This document shows, one piece after another, positions 50,257-60,227 of a stretch of DNA of 64,000 nucleotides. This DNA comes from Undaria pinnatifida (taxonomy: Eukaryota; Sar; Phaeophyceae; Laminariales; Alariaceae). The stretch spans positions 15,472,073 to 15,536,072 of the forward strand of contig JABAKD010000027.1 of the NCBI GenBank assembly GCA_012845835.1. The letters are read 5' to 3'. The notes below the pieces were generated by a model. That model did not search any database. It was not told the DNA's origin and was given only the letters and a program-made list of their open reading frames with translations. Position 1 is the first letter of the stretch. Every line of letters begins with the position of its first letter. The position numbers and the translations under genes are program-made.

Positions 50257-50611
50257 CTGTCAGTTAGCGTTTGGAGCTTCACCCACGTATTGGGGGGCCA
50301 ACTGCTGGGATTTAGTTCGGGAAAGGTTTTACAGTGGTAAAACGGGTAAGGCCGACGGGGATCAAATGCGCCCCCCATCCCCGGGTTTCCGGCTCACTCT
50401 AATATCTAGATAATTTTTCGGTGCAGTCAAGTATGCCGCATCCTTTATCAGACCCTGCATTTCGATCTTCAGTCGGTGCGTGCAAGCGAGAGCGGGTGTT
50501 ACTTTTTAGTGTTGAATCCGAAGCGGCTTGTGACGATTCTGTGCAGATTAGCCGTTCCTACTTTCTCGGCGGAGGTCTGTTTATACCTCGACTTTGTTTG
50601 GTGTTTTGCAG

Positions 50612-50760
50612 TGGTCGACATTGGTCGAAAGTTGGACGACACGAAATGGGCAAACGAAAGACTCGAACTGAACGTGCGCACTTCACTTGCGGACAGCTAC
50701 CGCTCCTCGAAAGCTACAGCAGCCCACGAAATTGAGGCGTCCTCCAAACGGAGCCTATGA
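50612..50760 (+). CDS. Candidate terminal exon (+ strand)
   Basis: After GGTGTTTTGCAG the frame reads VDIGRKLDDTKWANERLEL, NVRTSLADSYRSSKAT and HEIEASSKRSL, then TGA. The acceptor has a good T-rich run. The peptide is charged and helical-looking. No upstream exon was identified with confidence. Confidence 0.25.
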
Positions 50761-51262
50761 GGGCGTCGAGTGCACCAGACAGCAGTCGTAGGCAGCCAGA
50801 AACGAATCACGAGATGATTTCGCGAATTAAAGTTGCCAGCGAGCATCACCAAAAACGCTCAACATCGACGTTTTGGTTCATTTTGTACCCCCGAGTACGT
50901 ACTGCCATGGAAACAACACGAAGAACAATGAAACGGCTTTCATAAAGTTAACTGGGGTTCTCGCGGCTTTTATGAACCACTATTAATAGCAACTAATACC
51001 CGGAAGAATGCGGACAAAAAAATATGCTCCCGTTCGGGGTAGCGAAGAATTAGGCAAAGAAAAAAAGAGCGAAAAAGGCTAACAATGCTCTAACGTCTTG
51101 TACATTTGCACTAGTTTTTATAACACGAAAAATTGCGGATCTTGCTTTATAAAACTCCTAGCTCTAGTTCCAAGTCACTGGCATATGTTGGCGAAACGCC
51201 TACTCGCGCCTACGTGACGAAACATCCCTTAAGCATCTCCCGCGGCCTTAAGCCGCCGATTA

Positions 51263-51447
51263 CAGTAGATCTCAGTTACTCTATAGCGCCGGCATGTGCC
51301 AGTCGGAAAAACCGGCACGATAGCTGAAACCGACGCTACTCCGCAAACCGTCGTACTGGCTGATCCCATCTGTCTGTGCCAAGCGATTGCACAGGCGCTA
51401 CAGCGGGCAACCAGCACTACTCAACCGGCACTATCGGGGGACCACTG
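51263..51447. repeat. Tc1/mariner-like MITE, copy 3
   Basis: It is flanked by TA (51261-51262 and 51448-51449). The left end is CAGTAGATCTCAGTTACTC and the inverted right end CAGTGGTCCCCCGATAGTGC. Inside are CTATAGCGCCGGC and, inverted relative to copies 1 and 2, GGTTGCCCGCTGTAGCGCC. Confidence 0.65.
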
Positions 51448-52823
51448 TAGTATCATACAAGGGGCTTCGCTGGCGGCCTTTCGCCGGTCGCAGGCTTGCA
51501 TATACATGCACAAGATGTTAGCGATGTGTGGTAAAGGATGGAGATAAGGCATGATGCCAAGGGTTTGATACATATACTTTTTTATGCAGTCAATGGAGAA
51601 AAATACGGTATTCTAGGTGTAGGGAAGGGGTGCAACTCAAAACACAAAACGGGAAGTGTAGATACTGCTGTGTATCAATGTGGAAGGCATCGCTAAACGC
51701 CCCTGAAGCGTTCGTTACCCTCCGGCCAACACAGTCCTCGAAGTGAACGTGAAGGTTTCGAATTTTTTCAAAATAAGTACACGCACGGAAGGAAAAAAAC
51801 GAGACGGGCACGAGGAAAAAAGAGCTCTGTAGTACTGGGGCGGTGTGGCAATAAAAACCGGTACACCATCGGTGCGGCACACGGAGAAAGAGGGCGTCGA
51901 AATACCGGGACACACATACACAGGCTTATGCGGCAGGACCACGAAAGGATGCGAGGCATGAAGGGGACAAACACAGGGTATCATACATCAGGTCAGCATC
52001 TTTGACGTACGGTTGCAGAAACGATACGTTAAAAAAAAAGAACGAAAGAAGCAGGCAAAAAAAACTACAGCATACTGTAGCAAAAACAGCATGTTTGTGA
52101 AAAACCCGGCGTCGAGCATGTAACCTACCGATCATAGCCGCAAATCAGCTTTTGATGTAACCAACCGCTTATAACCGCAACCAACCGGGGACAAAAACGT
52201 CCCATCCCCGGGGTATCATACCCTTTGTTTGTTGTTCGTTTGAAGCAGCTCTCGAGACGTACGTGCTATATTGTGTGTGTGCTTCACTGCTGCTGCGGTT
52301 TGTTTATCTACTGGTATCTGATGTATGTGACAAAGCGAGATTGTCATACTGCTGAACAATTTTAACATTTTATGTAGTCAAGCAATGTATTCCTGCGGGT
52401 GACCAAAACCAAACGTACGACTCTCTCTGATGCAAACATGTGGCCGACGGTTCATGATACCGCGTGCCGCGCGAGAACTGAGTTGTAAACAAAAAAACAC
52501 AAAATAAATACTTGGCCCCTCCGGAAGTGAAATATAACCCGGAACTTCCGTGTAACGAACCTTGTAACCGGTAATAACCGGTACCGAGTTTTTCACATCC
52601 TTGGTAAACAGCAGTAGTAGCCGTGTACTTCAACATAATACACAGCAACATGAAGCTACCTGTTGTAGTATTGGGCGGTTTGTCAAAGGAACAAAACTTC
52701 AGCATACATACATACCCTCTGTAGCGCACACGAAAGAGGGCGCTAAAATAACGGAGGACGAATTTTAAGGATGCGTTCAAAAATTGTGCTCGTGTGTACT
52801 CTGTTGACCGGGAGAATGCATAC

Positions 52824-53102
52824 CACGCAGATGAGCTTCGTTTGCTTCTTCGCTGAATCGCGCTCAGGGCGAAACGCGTTCGCTGTGAAGGGGCAGGAGT
52901 TGGAGTCTTCCTGCACGTTCTGGCTGCATGAATCAAAATACCAAACGACTCCACGAGAAGTAACTCCCTCGAACAGTTGTAGGCCCCGGCACCCGTTATT
53001 ACCAAACTCGTTTCGTTCGTAAGCTCGCCGACAACTTGATACGTCGACGTATCGGCGGTCTCTGTCGACTTGGTATTCTTGGCCGGTGAACCCTTCAGGG
53101 GG
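52824..53102 (-). CDS. Candidate Cys-rich exon C lies within this open frame (minus strand)
   Basis: One minus-strand frame reads NGCRGLQLFEGVTSRGVVWY, FDSCSQNVQEDSNSCPFTA and KQTKLICV, and reaches a GTATGC donor at 52823 in phase 0. This agrees with exons B and A downstream. The acceptor end is not determined; the frame is open up to a TGA at 53105. A competing frame on the same strand is open for over 200 codons, so the assignment is uncertain. Confidence 0.3.
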
Positions 53103-53328
53103 TCAATCGGTTGTGGCGGTTAGCAGGTGGAGGATGGTGATGCGAGAAGGTGCTGGTGGGTGGTTGTGCTCACATGCGAGTAGGCATATGCGGGTCCCCA
53201 AAAAAGCGGGATAATTGCAGGCAACTTTGATACTGCTGTTGTTTTGTTTGTTTATAAAAACTCTGGGAGTACGTATAGGATGATGCAACGACCCACAGCG
53301 TAGCTGCGTAGAAAGGTAAGACCACAGA

Positions 53329-53610
53329 AGCTGCTGCTGTAGATACTGTACGTAGTACGTACCGTGCGTAGCAACGTTGACAGCTCATGCGCAGCTCCAT
53401 CACAGCTGCTACTACTGCTGCTGTACATGTCACACGTTCTGTGCTGTAGACTACAAACTCGTATACGTAACTCTCTCTGAGCTGCAGCTGTAGATACTTC
53501 ACGTAGGACATACCGTACGTAGCAACGTTGACAGTACATGCGCGCGTAACTCCATTACAGCTGCTACTGCTGTACATATCACACGTGCTGCTGTAGAATA
53601 CGTATCATAG
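53329..53610. repeat. Tandem duplication, period ~150
   Basis: CTGTAGATACTGTACGTAG and CGTGCGTAGCAACGTTGACAG recur about 150 bases later as CTGTAGATACTTCACGTAGG and CGTACGTAGCAACGTTGACAG. CAGCTGCTACTACTGCTGC follows in both. Confidence 0.8.
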
Positions 53611-54221
53611 CTCTCTGATCTTTGATCTCTCCCTTCTCAGCAGAAATTTTGATAGATGGCAGTTTCCGACGAAGCCTGGGTGGCATGTGTTCTTCGGGGC
53701 GTTTCAATTTTTCTCTCAGATCCGAGCACGCAGCCTCCCCTGCAGGCGTCCACAATGGCGACGCCGGCCGCGTAGCCAACCCCCCCCCATGGGTGGGAGG
53801 GCAGATAATACGTACCGGAAAAATCTCGCGAATAAATAGGCCATGTCGGTAGAAAATGCGCCAAAACGCTCACAGGGCAGGATTGTTCGGAGATATCGTG
53901 GTAGATCTCGACATCAAGGCCTCGCGCAGGCGCTATGGCGCTGAGCGGGCGGATCCGCGACGCTGGCCGTTGCAGGCGGGGCGGGGGCACGCCTCAGCGA
54001 AGAAACCGCGCGGAAAGGCGGTCAGAGGCTCGAGAGATCCGCAAATATCGAAAAAAAGTGTCAGATCAGCCTAAGGACTATGATGGGTATATTTATATAA
54101 CCGGTAGATAAACCCTCGGTTAGTTGACGATGCGTCGACGGCAGACGCTAACACCTTCTTCACAGCAATCGGCAGGGCGATGACTTCCCCTGAGTACGGG
54201 CGTCGCAATGCCATAATAGCC

Positions 54222-54535
54222 GGTCGCCCCGGTGGCGTATCAGGTTATCCTCGAGCCTGGTATAGGTCAGTTTCGCGAGTTCGAATCCCCCGAGTGCATA
54301 CTCGTATAAATTCGTAGGGACTTTTTCTTGTGCACAAATTGACTTGCGGAAAGCGCGAGAGCGTCAGTTAGCAACACTCGATGAAAAATCGACAAGCAGT
54401 GGGATTGCTGAACCCTATGCGCGATAAACGTTGAAGGCAAGAACAGGGGGGAAGAAGAGACGACACCTGTGACCACGGCTTGTCCAGAAGCTGGAAAGTG
54501 AATGTGTGTGAAAAAATAAAAAAAAACAGAAAAAA
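54222..54535 (+). repeat. SINE family 1, copy 7 (full length, best tRNA-like head)
   Basis: A tRNA-related head has an A-box match (TGGCGTATCAGG) and, about 38 bases on, a B-box match (GAGTTCGAATCCCCC). The body CGAGTGCATACTCG, ATTGCTGAACCCTATGCGCG, CACCTGTGACCACGGCTTGT and the A-rich 3' end (GAAAAAATAAAAAAAAAC) follow. This copy defines the family as tRNA-derived. Confidence 0.65.
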
Positions 54536-55328
54536 AGGGGCGAACAGGACGATTCACCTTGTGAACACGACATTATACGTGCCAGGGGGTACGGACCAGG
54601 GGGCTATCATAGGTACCGGGAAGCAGAGTACCACGTAGTAGGGGATTTCGGGGGCGCAAGGTTGGAAAGGCACGCTACTCACCACCCACGAGCAGCCTCC
54701 ATCACATGCCCTGGTTGCTGAAACGAACTTGAGAGGGTACCTGAAATATGTGGATAGGTATACGTAGGTGGCGACAACCCGCGTGTAAGCGTCATGATAC
54801 GCACTGAGCTGTGTTGTGACGCTGCTGATATGCAGTTTTGCAGCTGTTCAGCTGTGACGCTATTTATTGTCGTATCCCTCTTACTCGCTCCTTCCCTCGC
54901 CTGATGATCAGATAGATGATACTTGGTTCCGCTGAGAGGGTCTACCGTGTAGGTATAGACTAGACTAGTCTAGGTGGACAAAAAAAAAAAAACGTGCGCA
55001 ATAATCAATACTACGATTTACGATTCGCACTGCAGTATGGTGACACTGCTGCTGTGTAGCTGTGAAGCAGTGGCACGAATTGCTTCACGTAGTGCTCCTG
55101 ATCAAATATGCCAGGTGACTGCCAAGCAAGGGAAAGCGCGCGCTGTCGAAAGGTGTAGCAATGTGCTGTCTCCCATCAAGGGTGAAGAAAGTGCTCTCTC
55201 CTCGGGTATCATATGGTCGCTTCGCTTCTTGCGAGATAATGCATGATCGGACAAAATAGTTTCATTTTCGAACGTCTAAACTTTTATCATTTTCTCACAA
55301 ATGTAGCAAAAAAATGGCACCAAAACAG

Positions 55329-55508
55329 TCACCTCGCGTAGGCAGTTGTAACAGCAGTCTTGCCGTGCACAAACTCGAATATCAGCTCGCCCGTAGGGCG
55401 CCCTCCTTGCTCGAACATCTGCATTACTATCTGCTGTAATTCCACCGCATTTTTCTTGGGGAGTTCCAGAGCTTCCGTCAGACTTTCTTCAGAAGGGACA
55501 GCACACAT
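55329..55508 (-). CDS. Small ORF or first exon, 59 codons (minus strand)
   Basis: It starts at an ATG on the complement of 55506-55508 and reads MCAVPSEESLTEALELPKK, NAVELQQIVMQMFEQGG, RPTGELIFEFVHGKTAV and TTAYAR before TGA. The composition is strongly protein-like. GCGAG then GTGACT at the end could be a donor, making this a first exon whose gene runs to lower coordinates. It faces away from the ORF at 55601-55882, with about 90 bases between the two starts. No family recognised. Confidence 0.45.
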   Translation of the reverse strand: MCAVPSEESLTEALELPKKNAVELQQIVMQMFEQGGRPTGELIFEFVHGKTAVTTAYAR

Positions 55509-55600
55509 TGATCAACTGCACACTACTGCTGTGCTGCTGTGCCAGGTGACCCCACCTGCCACCTGGCAACCCACCTGTGCAGCGCCAGCAACCAGCAACC

Positions 55601-55882
55601 ATGCAGGGGCACTTGCAGCGGCACCACAGCGAGCCCATGCGGTTGCGCGACGAAGAGAAGAGAAAGGACTTCGTGATAGGGCTGCTGAAGGCCCACAAGT
55701 GGAGGTTTACGTTGGCTGTTGGCGTACGAGTCGACGCTTTCCACGCCGCCGCACCCGCACGAAAGTCGCAGACCGCCGCGAGAGATGGTTGTTGGCGAGA
55801 GGCCCGTGTGTCGAAGGTGGAAGGAGACGACATTACGGTGAGGTTGGAAGGTGGAAGGATGAATGCAGATGCAGGTACTTGA
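55601..55882 (+). CDS. Possible Tudor/Agenet-like exon (93 codons)
   Basis: From the ATG at 55601 it reads MQGHLQRHHSEPMRLRDEEK, KDFVIGLLKAHKWRFTLAVG, VRVDAFHAA and CWREARVSKVEGDDITVRL. The last part resembles the beta-strand pattern of Tudor-like folds (W-x-E-A-x-V then I-x-V), which bind methylated or peptide ligands. A GTACTTGAG donor at 55875 or GTGAGG near 55836 could end the exon. Acceptor words also precede it, so it could be internal. The domain match is by pattern only. Confidence 0.4.
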   Translation: MQGHLQRHHSEPMRLRDEEKRKDFVIGLLKAHKWRFTLAVGVRVDAFHAAAPARKSQTAARDGCWREARVSKVEGDDITVRLEGGRMNADAGT

Positions 55883-55991
55883 GATTTATTATGTGCATTT
55901 AGCACGCTGGCAAGCCGTATAGCTGCAGGTGTTCCGCAATTTGTTACAGAGGTCGCGCTGTCATGATTTGCCGCCAAATTTCCTACAGTAA

Positions 55992-56808
55992 GGGCCCGAA
56001 TTGACGAGGAACTTGCCAAATCGAATTTCGTTTTTTTTTTTTATTTCATGAAAAATACCAGGTACACGAAAAATTCAACTTAGGTTCTTATCAAGGAACG
56101 GCGCAGTGCGTTCTAGGAAATAAAAAAAATTCAAAAAAGGCAAAAGGGTCAACGAACACCCGTGGGCAACGACCAAGGCGAGCGATGGCTCGCGTCCTCC
56201 CGGAGCGCCGCGGCTAGCCGCAGAATCTTTTGGCCGGCAGCGGCTTGGAGGCTATGGCTCTAGGTGTCTCTTGGATGGGCTGGCGCCACCCCGCCGCCCG
56301 ACACGGGCAGCAGCGACGGGGATATAGCGCTCGAACTTCTGAGCGAAGTCATCATGTGGTAGTTGGTCGTGTAACTTTTGAGGTGCAGGGCGACGAAAAA
56401 CTGGGTTTGCGGCGGTCTCGGTTGTTTTCGAAGCGTCGCAGGCGGTCTACGCTGTGCTAAGGACCGTCGGAGGCCGCGCTGCGGCTGCTCTGGTGGTCCT
56501 ACCTCTCGCAATGGTGGCTTCTCGCCTCTCAATCAGCCGACGACATGGCACCAATTCGCGTGGCCGGCTTCGGTTACACAGAACAAGCCATGTCTAGGTG
56601 GACAAACTCCCTAAATTCAATTTCGATTTTCGACTAAATTCGACCGAGAAAGTCTTTTTTTACTTCTTTGTTGAATTTGATTTTTCGTAATAATTCTGAG
56701 AATGCCTGCTTGGTGATTCATTTCTTGACCAATAAGATGCAAATTAAATTCAATTCTATAAAAAAAAAACGAAATTCGATTTGGCAAGTTCCTCTTTAAT
56801 CTGGGCCC
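55992..56808. mobile_element. PIF/Harbinger-like non-autonomous element, with empty site in the opposite arm
   Basis: Termini are GGGCCCGAATTGACGAGGA and, inverted, GGGCCCAGATTAAAGAGGA; both continue ACTTGCCAAATCGAATTTCG, giving a ~40-bp TIR. Target duplication is TAA (55989-55991 and 56809-56811). The right palindrome arm retains CTACAGTAAAATCGG uninterrupted (complement of 58438-58453), the pre-insertion sequence, so both ends and the duplication are confirmed internally. TAA/TTA sites and GGG ends point to PIF/Harbinger. No transposase; the inner frame at 56230-56460 is unassigned. Confidence 0.8.
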
Positions 56809-56972
56809 TAAAATCGGAGAGCAAATATAATCGAATCAGACATGCTTCCATGATTTGAGAGCCGATAATAACACGGAAAATGATATCGCCCTTCTGACGC
56901 ATTGTCTTCGTCACCGGACCAAAAGCGAGAAAACATTCAGGGGACGATACATTATCTGAGGATTGTTAGGCT

Positions 56973-57644
56973 ATGTCCTCGTCGACGCGCACGACTCGGT
57001 CGGCGGCCAGGGGGCGGCCCCGGCAGACGGGGGCAGCGGCCACTTCACCAGTGACCACGTCAGCTCCGCGAGCAGCACCGACCGCGGTAGCCCCGCCCGA
57101 ATCTCGACCGGACTGGGCTTCGGCTACCCTCGTCCCCTCCACTACCAGGTTCGAGGACCTGCCAAGCGTAGCCCAGGGCAGCCTGGGAGCGGGTACCGTG
57201 TGTGAGGCCTCCCGTGTCTGGACCGCAGATGGCACGGCCTGCGATGCCGGCTCACAAACACCGTTGGTGTTCCGGCTGAATGCATTGGTGACGACGTTGC
57301 CGCCGGTACCGGGCATGCCCAATTTCCTGGATGTGCTCCGACAAGCGGAGGAAATCCGCAACGCAACCGATAGTTCCTTGGCATTCCGGAATAGGCTCGC
57401 CTTCTCGGGTATCGCTGAATACGCCGTGAGGGTATCCTTAGCCAGCGGGCTCCTCAGGCAGTCCAATGGGTGTGTTGTCCTCCCCACCCCGGCGGACTTA
57501 ACAGGGTTCACCGCCGCGGCCATGGACAGCGGAACACCGCAGCAGGGGGTGGTTACGGGGGAAGCGTCGGAGCTAAGAGGAAACGGCGTGTCAGAAGATG
57601 CGGGAGAATTACCTAGCACCATTTTTTTTTTGAAATGGTGCTAG
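56973..57644 (+). CDS. Truncated gene copy 1 of the palindrome (unknown protein)
   Basis: It starts at ATG in AGGCTATGTCC and encodes MSSSTRTTRSAARGRPRQT, an Ala/Thr/Pro-rich N-terminus, then a denser region with FEDLPSVAQGSLGAGTVCEA, FRLNALVTTLPPVPGMP, LDVLRQAEEIRNATDSSL and FSGIAEYAVRVSLASGLL. The frame ends just past the palindrome centre (STIFFLKWC, then stop), so the last six codons come from the spacer and the opposite arm and the natural 3' end is missing. GC is well above the flanks. No family recognised; a retroelement structural gene or a host gene are both possible. Confidence 0.6.
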   Translation: MSSSTRTTRSAARGRPRQTGAAATSPVTTSAPRAAPTAVAPPESRPDWASATLVPSTTRFEDLPSVAQGSLGAGTVCEASRVWTADGTACDAGSQTPLVFRLNALVTTLPPVPGMPNFLDVLRQAEEIRNATDSSLAFRNRLAFSGIAEYAVRVSLASGLLRQSNGCVVLPTPADLTGFTAAAMDSGTPQQGVVTGEASELRGNGVSEDAGELPSTIFFLKWC

Positions 57645-58284
57645 GTAATTCTCCCGCATCTTCTGACACGCCGTTTCCTCTTAGCTCCGACGCTTCCCCC
57701 GTAACCACCCCCTGCTGCGGTGTTCCGCTGTCCATGGCAGCGGCGGTGAACCCTGTTAAGTCCGCCGGGGCGGGGAGGACAACACACCCATTGGACTGCC
57801 TGAGGAGCCCGCTGGCTAAGGATACCCTCACGGCGTATTCAGCGATACCCGAGAAGGCGAGCCTATTCCGGAATGCCAAGGAACTATCGGTTGCGTTGCG
57901 GATTTCCTCCGCTTGTCGGAGCACATCCAGCAAATTGGGCATGCCCGGTACCGGCGGCAACGTCGTCACCAATGCATTCAGCCGGAAGACCAACGGTGTT
58001 TGTGAGCCGGCATCGCAGGCCGTGCCATCTGCGGTCCAGACACGGGAGGCCTCACACACGGTACCCGCTCCCAGGCTGCCCTGGGCTACGCTTGGCAGAT
58101 CCTCGAACTTGGTAGTGGAGGGGACGAGGGTAGCCGAAGCCCAGTCCGGTCGAGATTCGGGCGGGGCTACCGCGGTCGGTGCTGCTCGCGGAGCTGACGT
58201 GGTCACTGGTGAAGTGGCCGCTGCCCCCGTCTGCCGGGGCCGCCCCTTGGCCGCCGACCGAGTCGTGCGCGTCGACGAGGACAT
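57613..58284 (-). CDS. Truncated gene copy 2 of the palindrome (unknown protein)
   Basis: This is the inverted twin of the copy at 56973. It differs by SAAKGRP for SAARGRP, STTKFED for STTRFED, MPNLLDV for MPNFLDV and LPAPADL for LPTPADL, plus silent changes (for example GTC for GTG in LVFRL). It ends STISKKKWC across the centre. Both copies remain fully open, so either the inversion is recent or the sequence is under constraint. Confidence 0.6.
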   Translation of the reverse strand: MSSSTRTTRSAAKGRPRQTGAAATSPVTTSAPRAAPTAVAPPESRPDWASATLVPSTTKFEDLPSVAQGSLGAGTVCEASRVWTADGTACDAGSQTPLVFRLNALVTTLPPVPGMPNLLDVLRQAEEIRNATDSSLAFRNRLAFSGIAEYAVRVSLASGLLRQSNGCVVLPAPADLTGFTAAAMDSGTPQQGVVTGEASELRGNGVSEDAGELPSTISKKKWC

Positions 58285-59094
58285 AGCCTAGCAATCCTCA
58301 GATAATGTGTCGTCCCCTGAATGTTTTCTCGCTTTTGGTCCGGTGACGAAGACAATGCGTCAGAAGGGCGATATCATACTCCGTTTATTATCGGGTATCA
58401 AATCATGGAAGCATGTCTGATTCGATTATATTTGCTCTCCGATTTTACTGTAGTATTCTTCTGCTCCTTCGCCTACCATTTAATGTAAGTATTGGATTAA
58501 ATGAGGCCCCCTGCCCCCGCCCGTGATCCTACCCATACTTTCTTGTGCCTTTGTCTGTGATCAATGTGTACTCTTGGGCTAGGCCTAGGTCTTGCCTCAT
58601 CTCACCCATACTTACGGTATATCTCGGTTACCGTTGTTTTCCATGCAGCAAATCGCGAGATGCTGAAATTCGACCTTTCTTTCGGAAGAGCCGGACAACC
58701 AACAAGATATTGGCAATTGGTACAAACTTGTACCAGGTACGTAATATATTACGACTGGTAATACCAAGTGCGTTGCCGAGAGCTGCGTTGTGCGAGGGTC
58801 GCCGCTCTTTCGCTGCATCCTACGGTACTAGACTATAGTTTACGATGTATCATGCCGCCATTCGCCGCACTGTGTATACTCGATGGGCGTGCGAGGTATG
58901 AACGAAGATATATCATGAACCAATAATAATAGCCTCACGTTCGACCTGTCAGCGACAGTCTCTTTAGGCTCTATTGCTGCGCGCCTCAAACTTACCAGGT
59001 ACTGGTCGTTTACAGACAGCAGTATATAGCGGGCAGTGCAGTGCAGTGCTCTCGTAAAGATATTTCGTGGTAGAAAACAATACCTGGTGCAGGT

Positions 59095-60163
59095 GCGAGA
59101 TGCAGGTGGGGGCAGAGTCGTTCATGCGGAAATGGCATGACGCGGAGAGCTGTAGATTTCCAGAGGGACACGCAAAGCCGCGGCAGCGCCATCCACCGTC
59201 GGCATCTCTAACCTGCCGGGGGGGGAGGGGGGGGGGAGGGGGGGCGGGAGGGGGGGGGGGGGGGGGGAGGGGGAGGGGGAGGGGGGAGGGGGGGAGGGGG
59301 AGGGGGAGGGGGAGGGGGAGGGGGAGGGGAGGGGGAAGGGGAGGGGGAGGGGGGGGGGAGGGGGGGGGGAGGGGGGGGGGAGGGGGGGGGGAGGGGGGGG
59401 GGAGGGGGGGGGGAGGGGGAGGGGGAGGGGGAGAGGGGAGGGGGGAGGGGGGGGAGGGGGGGGGGGGAGGGGGGGAGGGGGGGGCGGGAGGGGGGGGGGG
59501 GGGGAGGGGGGGGGGGGGGGAGGGGGAGGGGGAGGGGGGAGGGGGGGGGGGAGGGGGGGCGTCCTGCCCAAGACACTGAAGTCCGGGACTGGCATCCTCG
59601 TCTTGACGTTTGTGGGCCTCCGAATGGCCGTCAATAGCTAGCGTATGACCGCCCTGACTTCTTCGCCTTGTTGCGTTCTCCTTCCAGTACCATTGATGCA
59701 CTTGATATACTCTATGAGCCCAACGCCGTATTTAGTCAGTTCCTAGGGTCTGCTAGTATGGTGTTTTTTCCCTCGCCTTTCCTCGCTTCCTCTTCTTGTC
59801 GTTCCTTTCCTTTTTCGCTTTCTTTTACTGTCTTTTTCCAATTGACTTGAGTCTGTCGTGCGTATGCGTGGTGATAGTTACTACGTATATATACGTGGTA
59901 GTCTTTTCTGGGTGGCATGCGGTGTAGTCGTTTTTTCAGACGCCAGTATTGAGACGTATGTACCAGTATGGACCTGGCACATCGTAGGCTGGCTCCCGAT
60001 TTCACTCTTTTACTTTTTTCTGGCGGAGGCATGAATTGCGTCAGCTGTGATATATGCGTGTACCACCTTTGGTTTGTTTGTGTTCTTTCCCTGGGGTATT
60101 CGTCCACTCCAGAGTGACTGGAGCCTGTCGTGTGACCACGGACTTGATTATGCGGGTTAATGT

Positions 60164-60220
<57 letters not shown>
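59095..60220 (+). repeat. Dispersed repeat R2, copy B
   Basis: It has the same word order as copy A at 47020, with an extra 5' part (TGGCATGACGCGGAGAGCTG) that also occurs inverted in copy C. The internal G-rich block has grown to about 350 bases (59218-59565). The CAA array is 60166-60220. Frames encoding poly-Gly or poly-Pro here are by-products. Confidence 0.75.
59218..59565 (+). repeat. G-rich block (GGGGGA)n, ~350 bases
   Basis: Almost only G and A, with G-runs of 4 to 16 broken by single A (three C). The strand has dense G-quadruplex potential. The matching position in copy A is only ~25 bases and in copy C ~45 bases, so the expansion is local. Confidence 0.9.

Positions 60221-60227
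<7 letters not shown>

Larger units (their letters stand above)
55983..58453. repeat. Near-perfect palindrome of ~1.64 kb (plus an insertion in the left arm)
   Basis: The arms run outward from the centre at about 57625 (ACCATTT, a T-rich 8-base spacer, AAATGGT) to the shared outer words CTACAGTAAAATCGGAG on the left and its complement at 58453. The arms differ at only a handful of positions: four residues and at least two silent sites in the shared gene fragment, plus small changes in the outer 120 bases. The left arm is interrupted at 55992-56808 by a mobile element. Confidence 0.9.

Noticed and set aside
52370-53005. Minus-strand ORF of 211 codons taken as one gene
   Set aside because: Its second half lacks protein-like texture, and another frame in its first part fits splice words better; kept only as a competing possibility to exon C.
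55489-56019. Minus-strand ORF of 176 codons
   Set aside because: It overlaps the plus-strand Tudor-like exon and continues into the Harbinger-like element, which inserted later.
58964-59701. Poly-Pro minus-strand ORF of 245 codons and poly-Gly plus-strand ORF
   Set aside because: Both come from the G-rich block within repeat R2; the start and end parts fall in repeated DNA.
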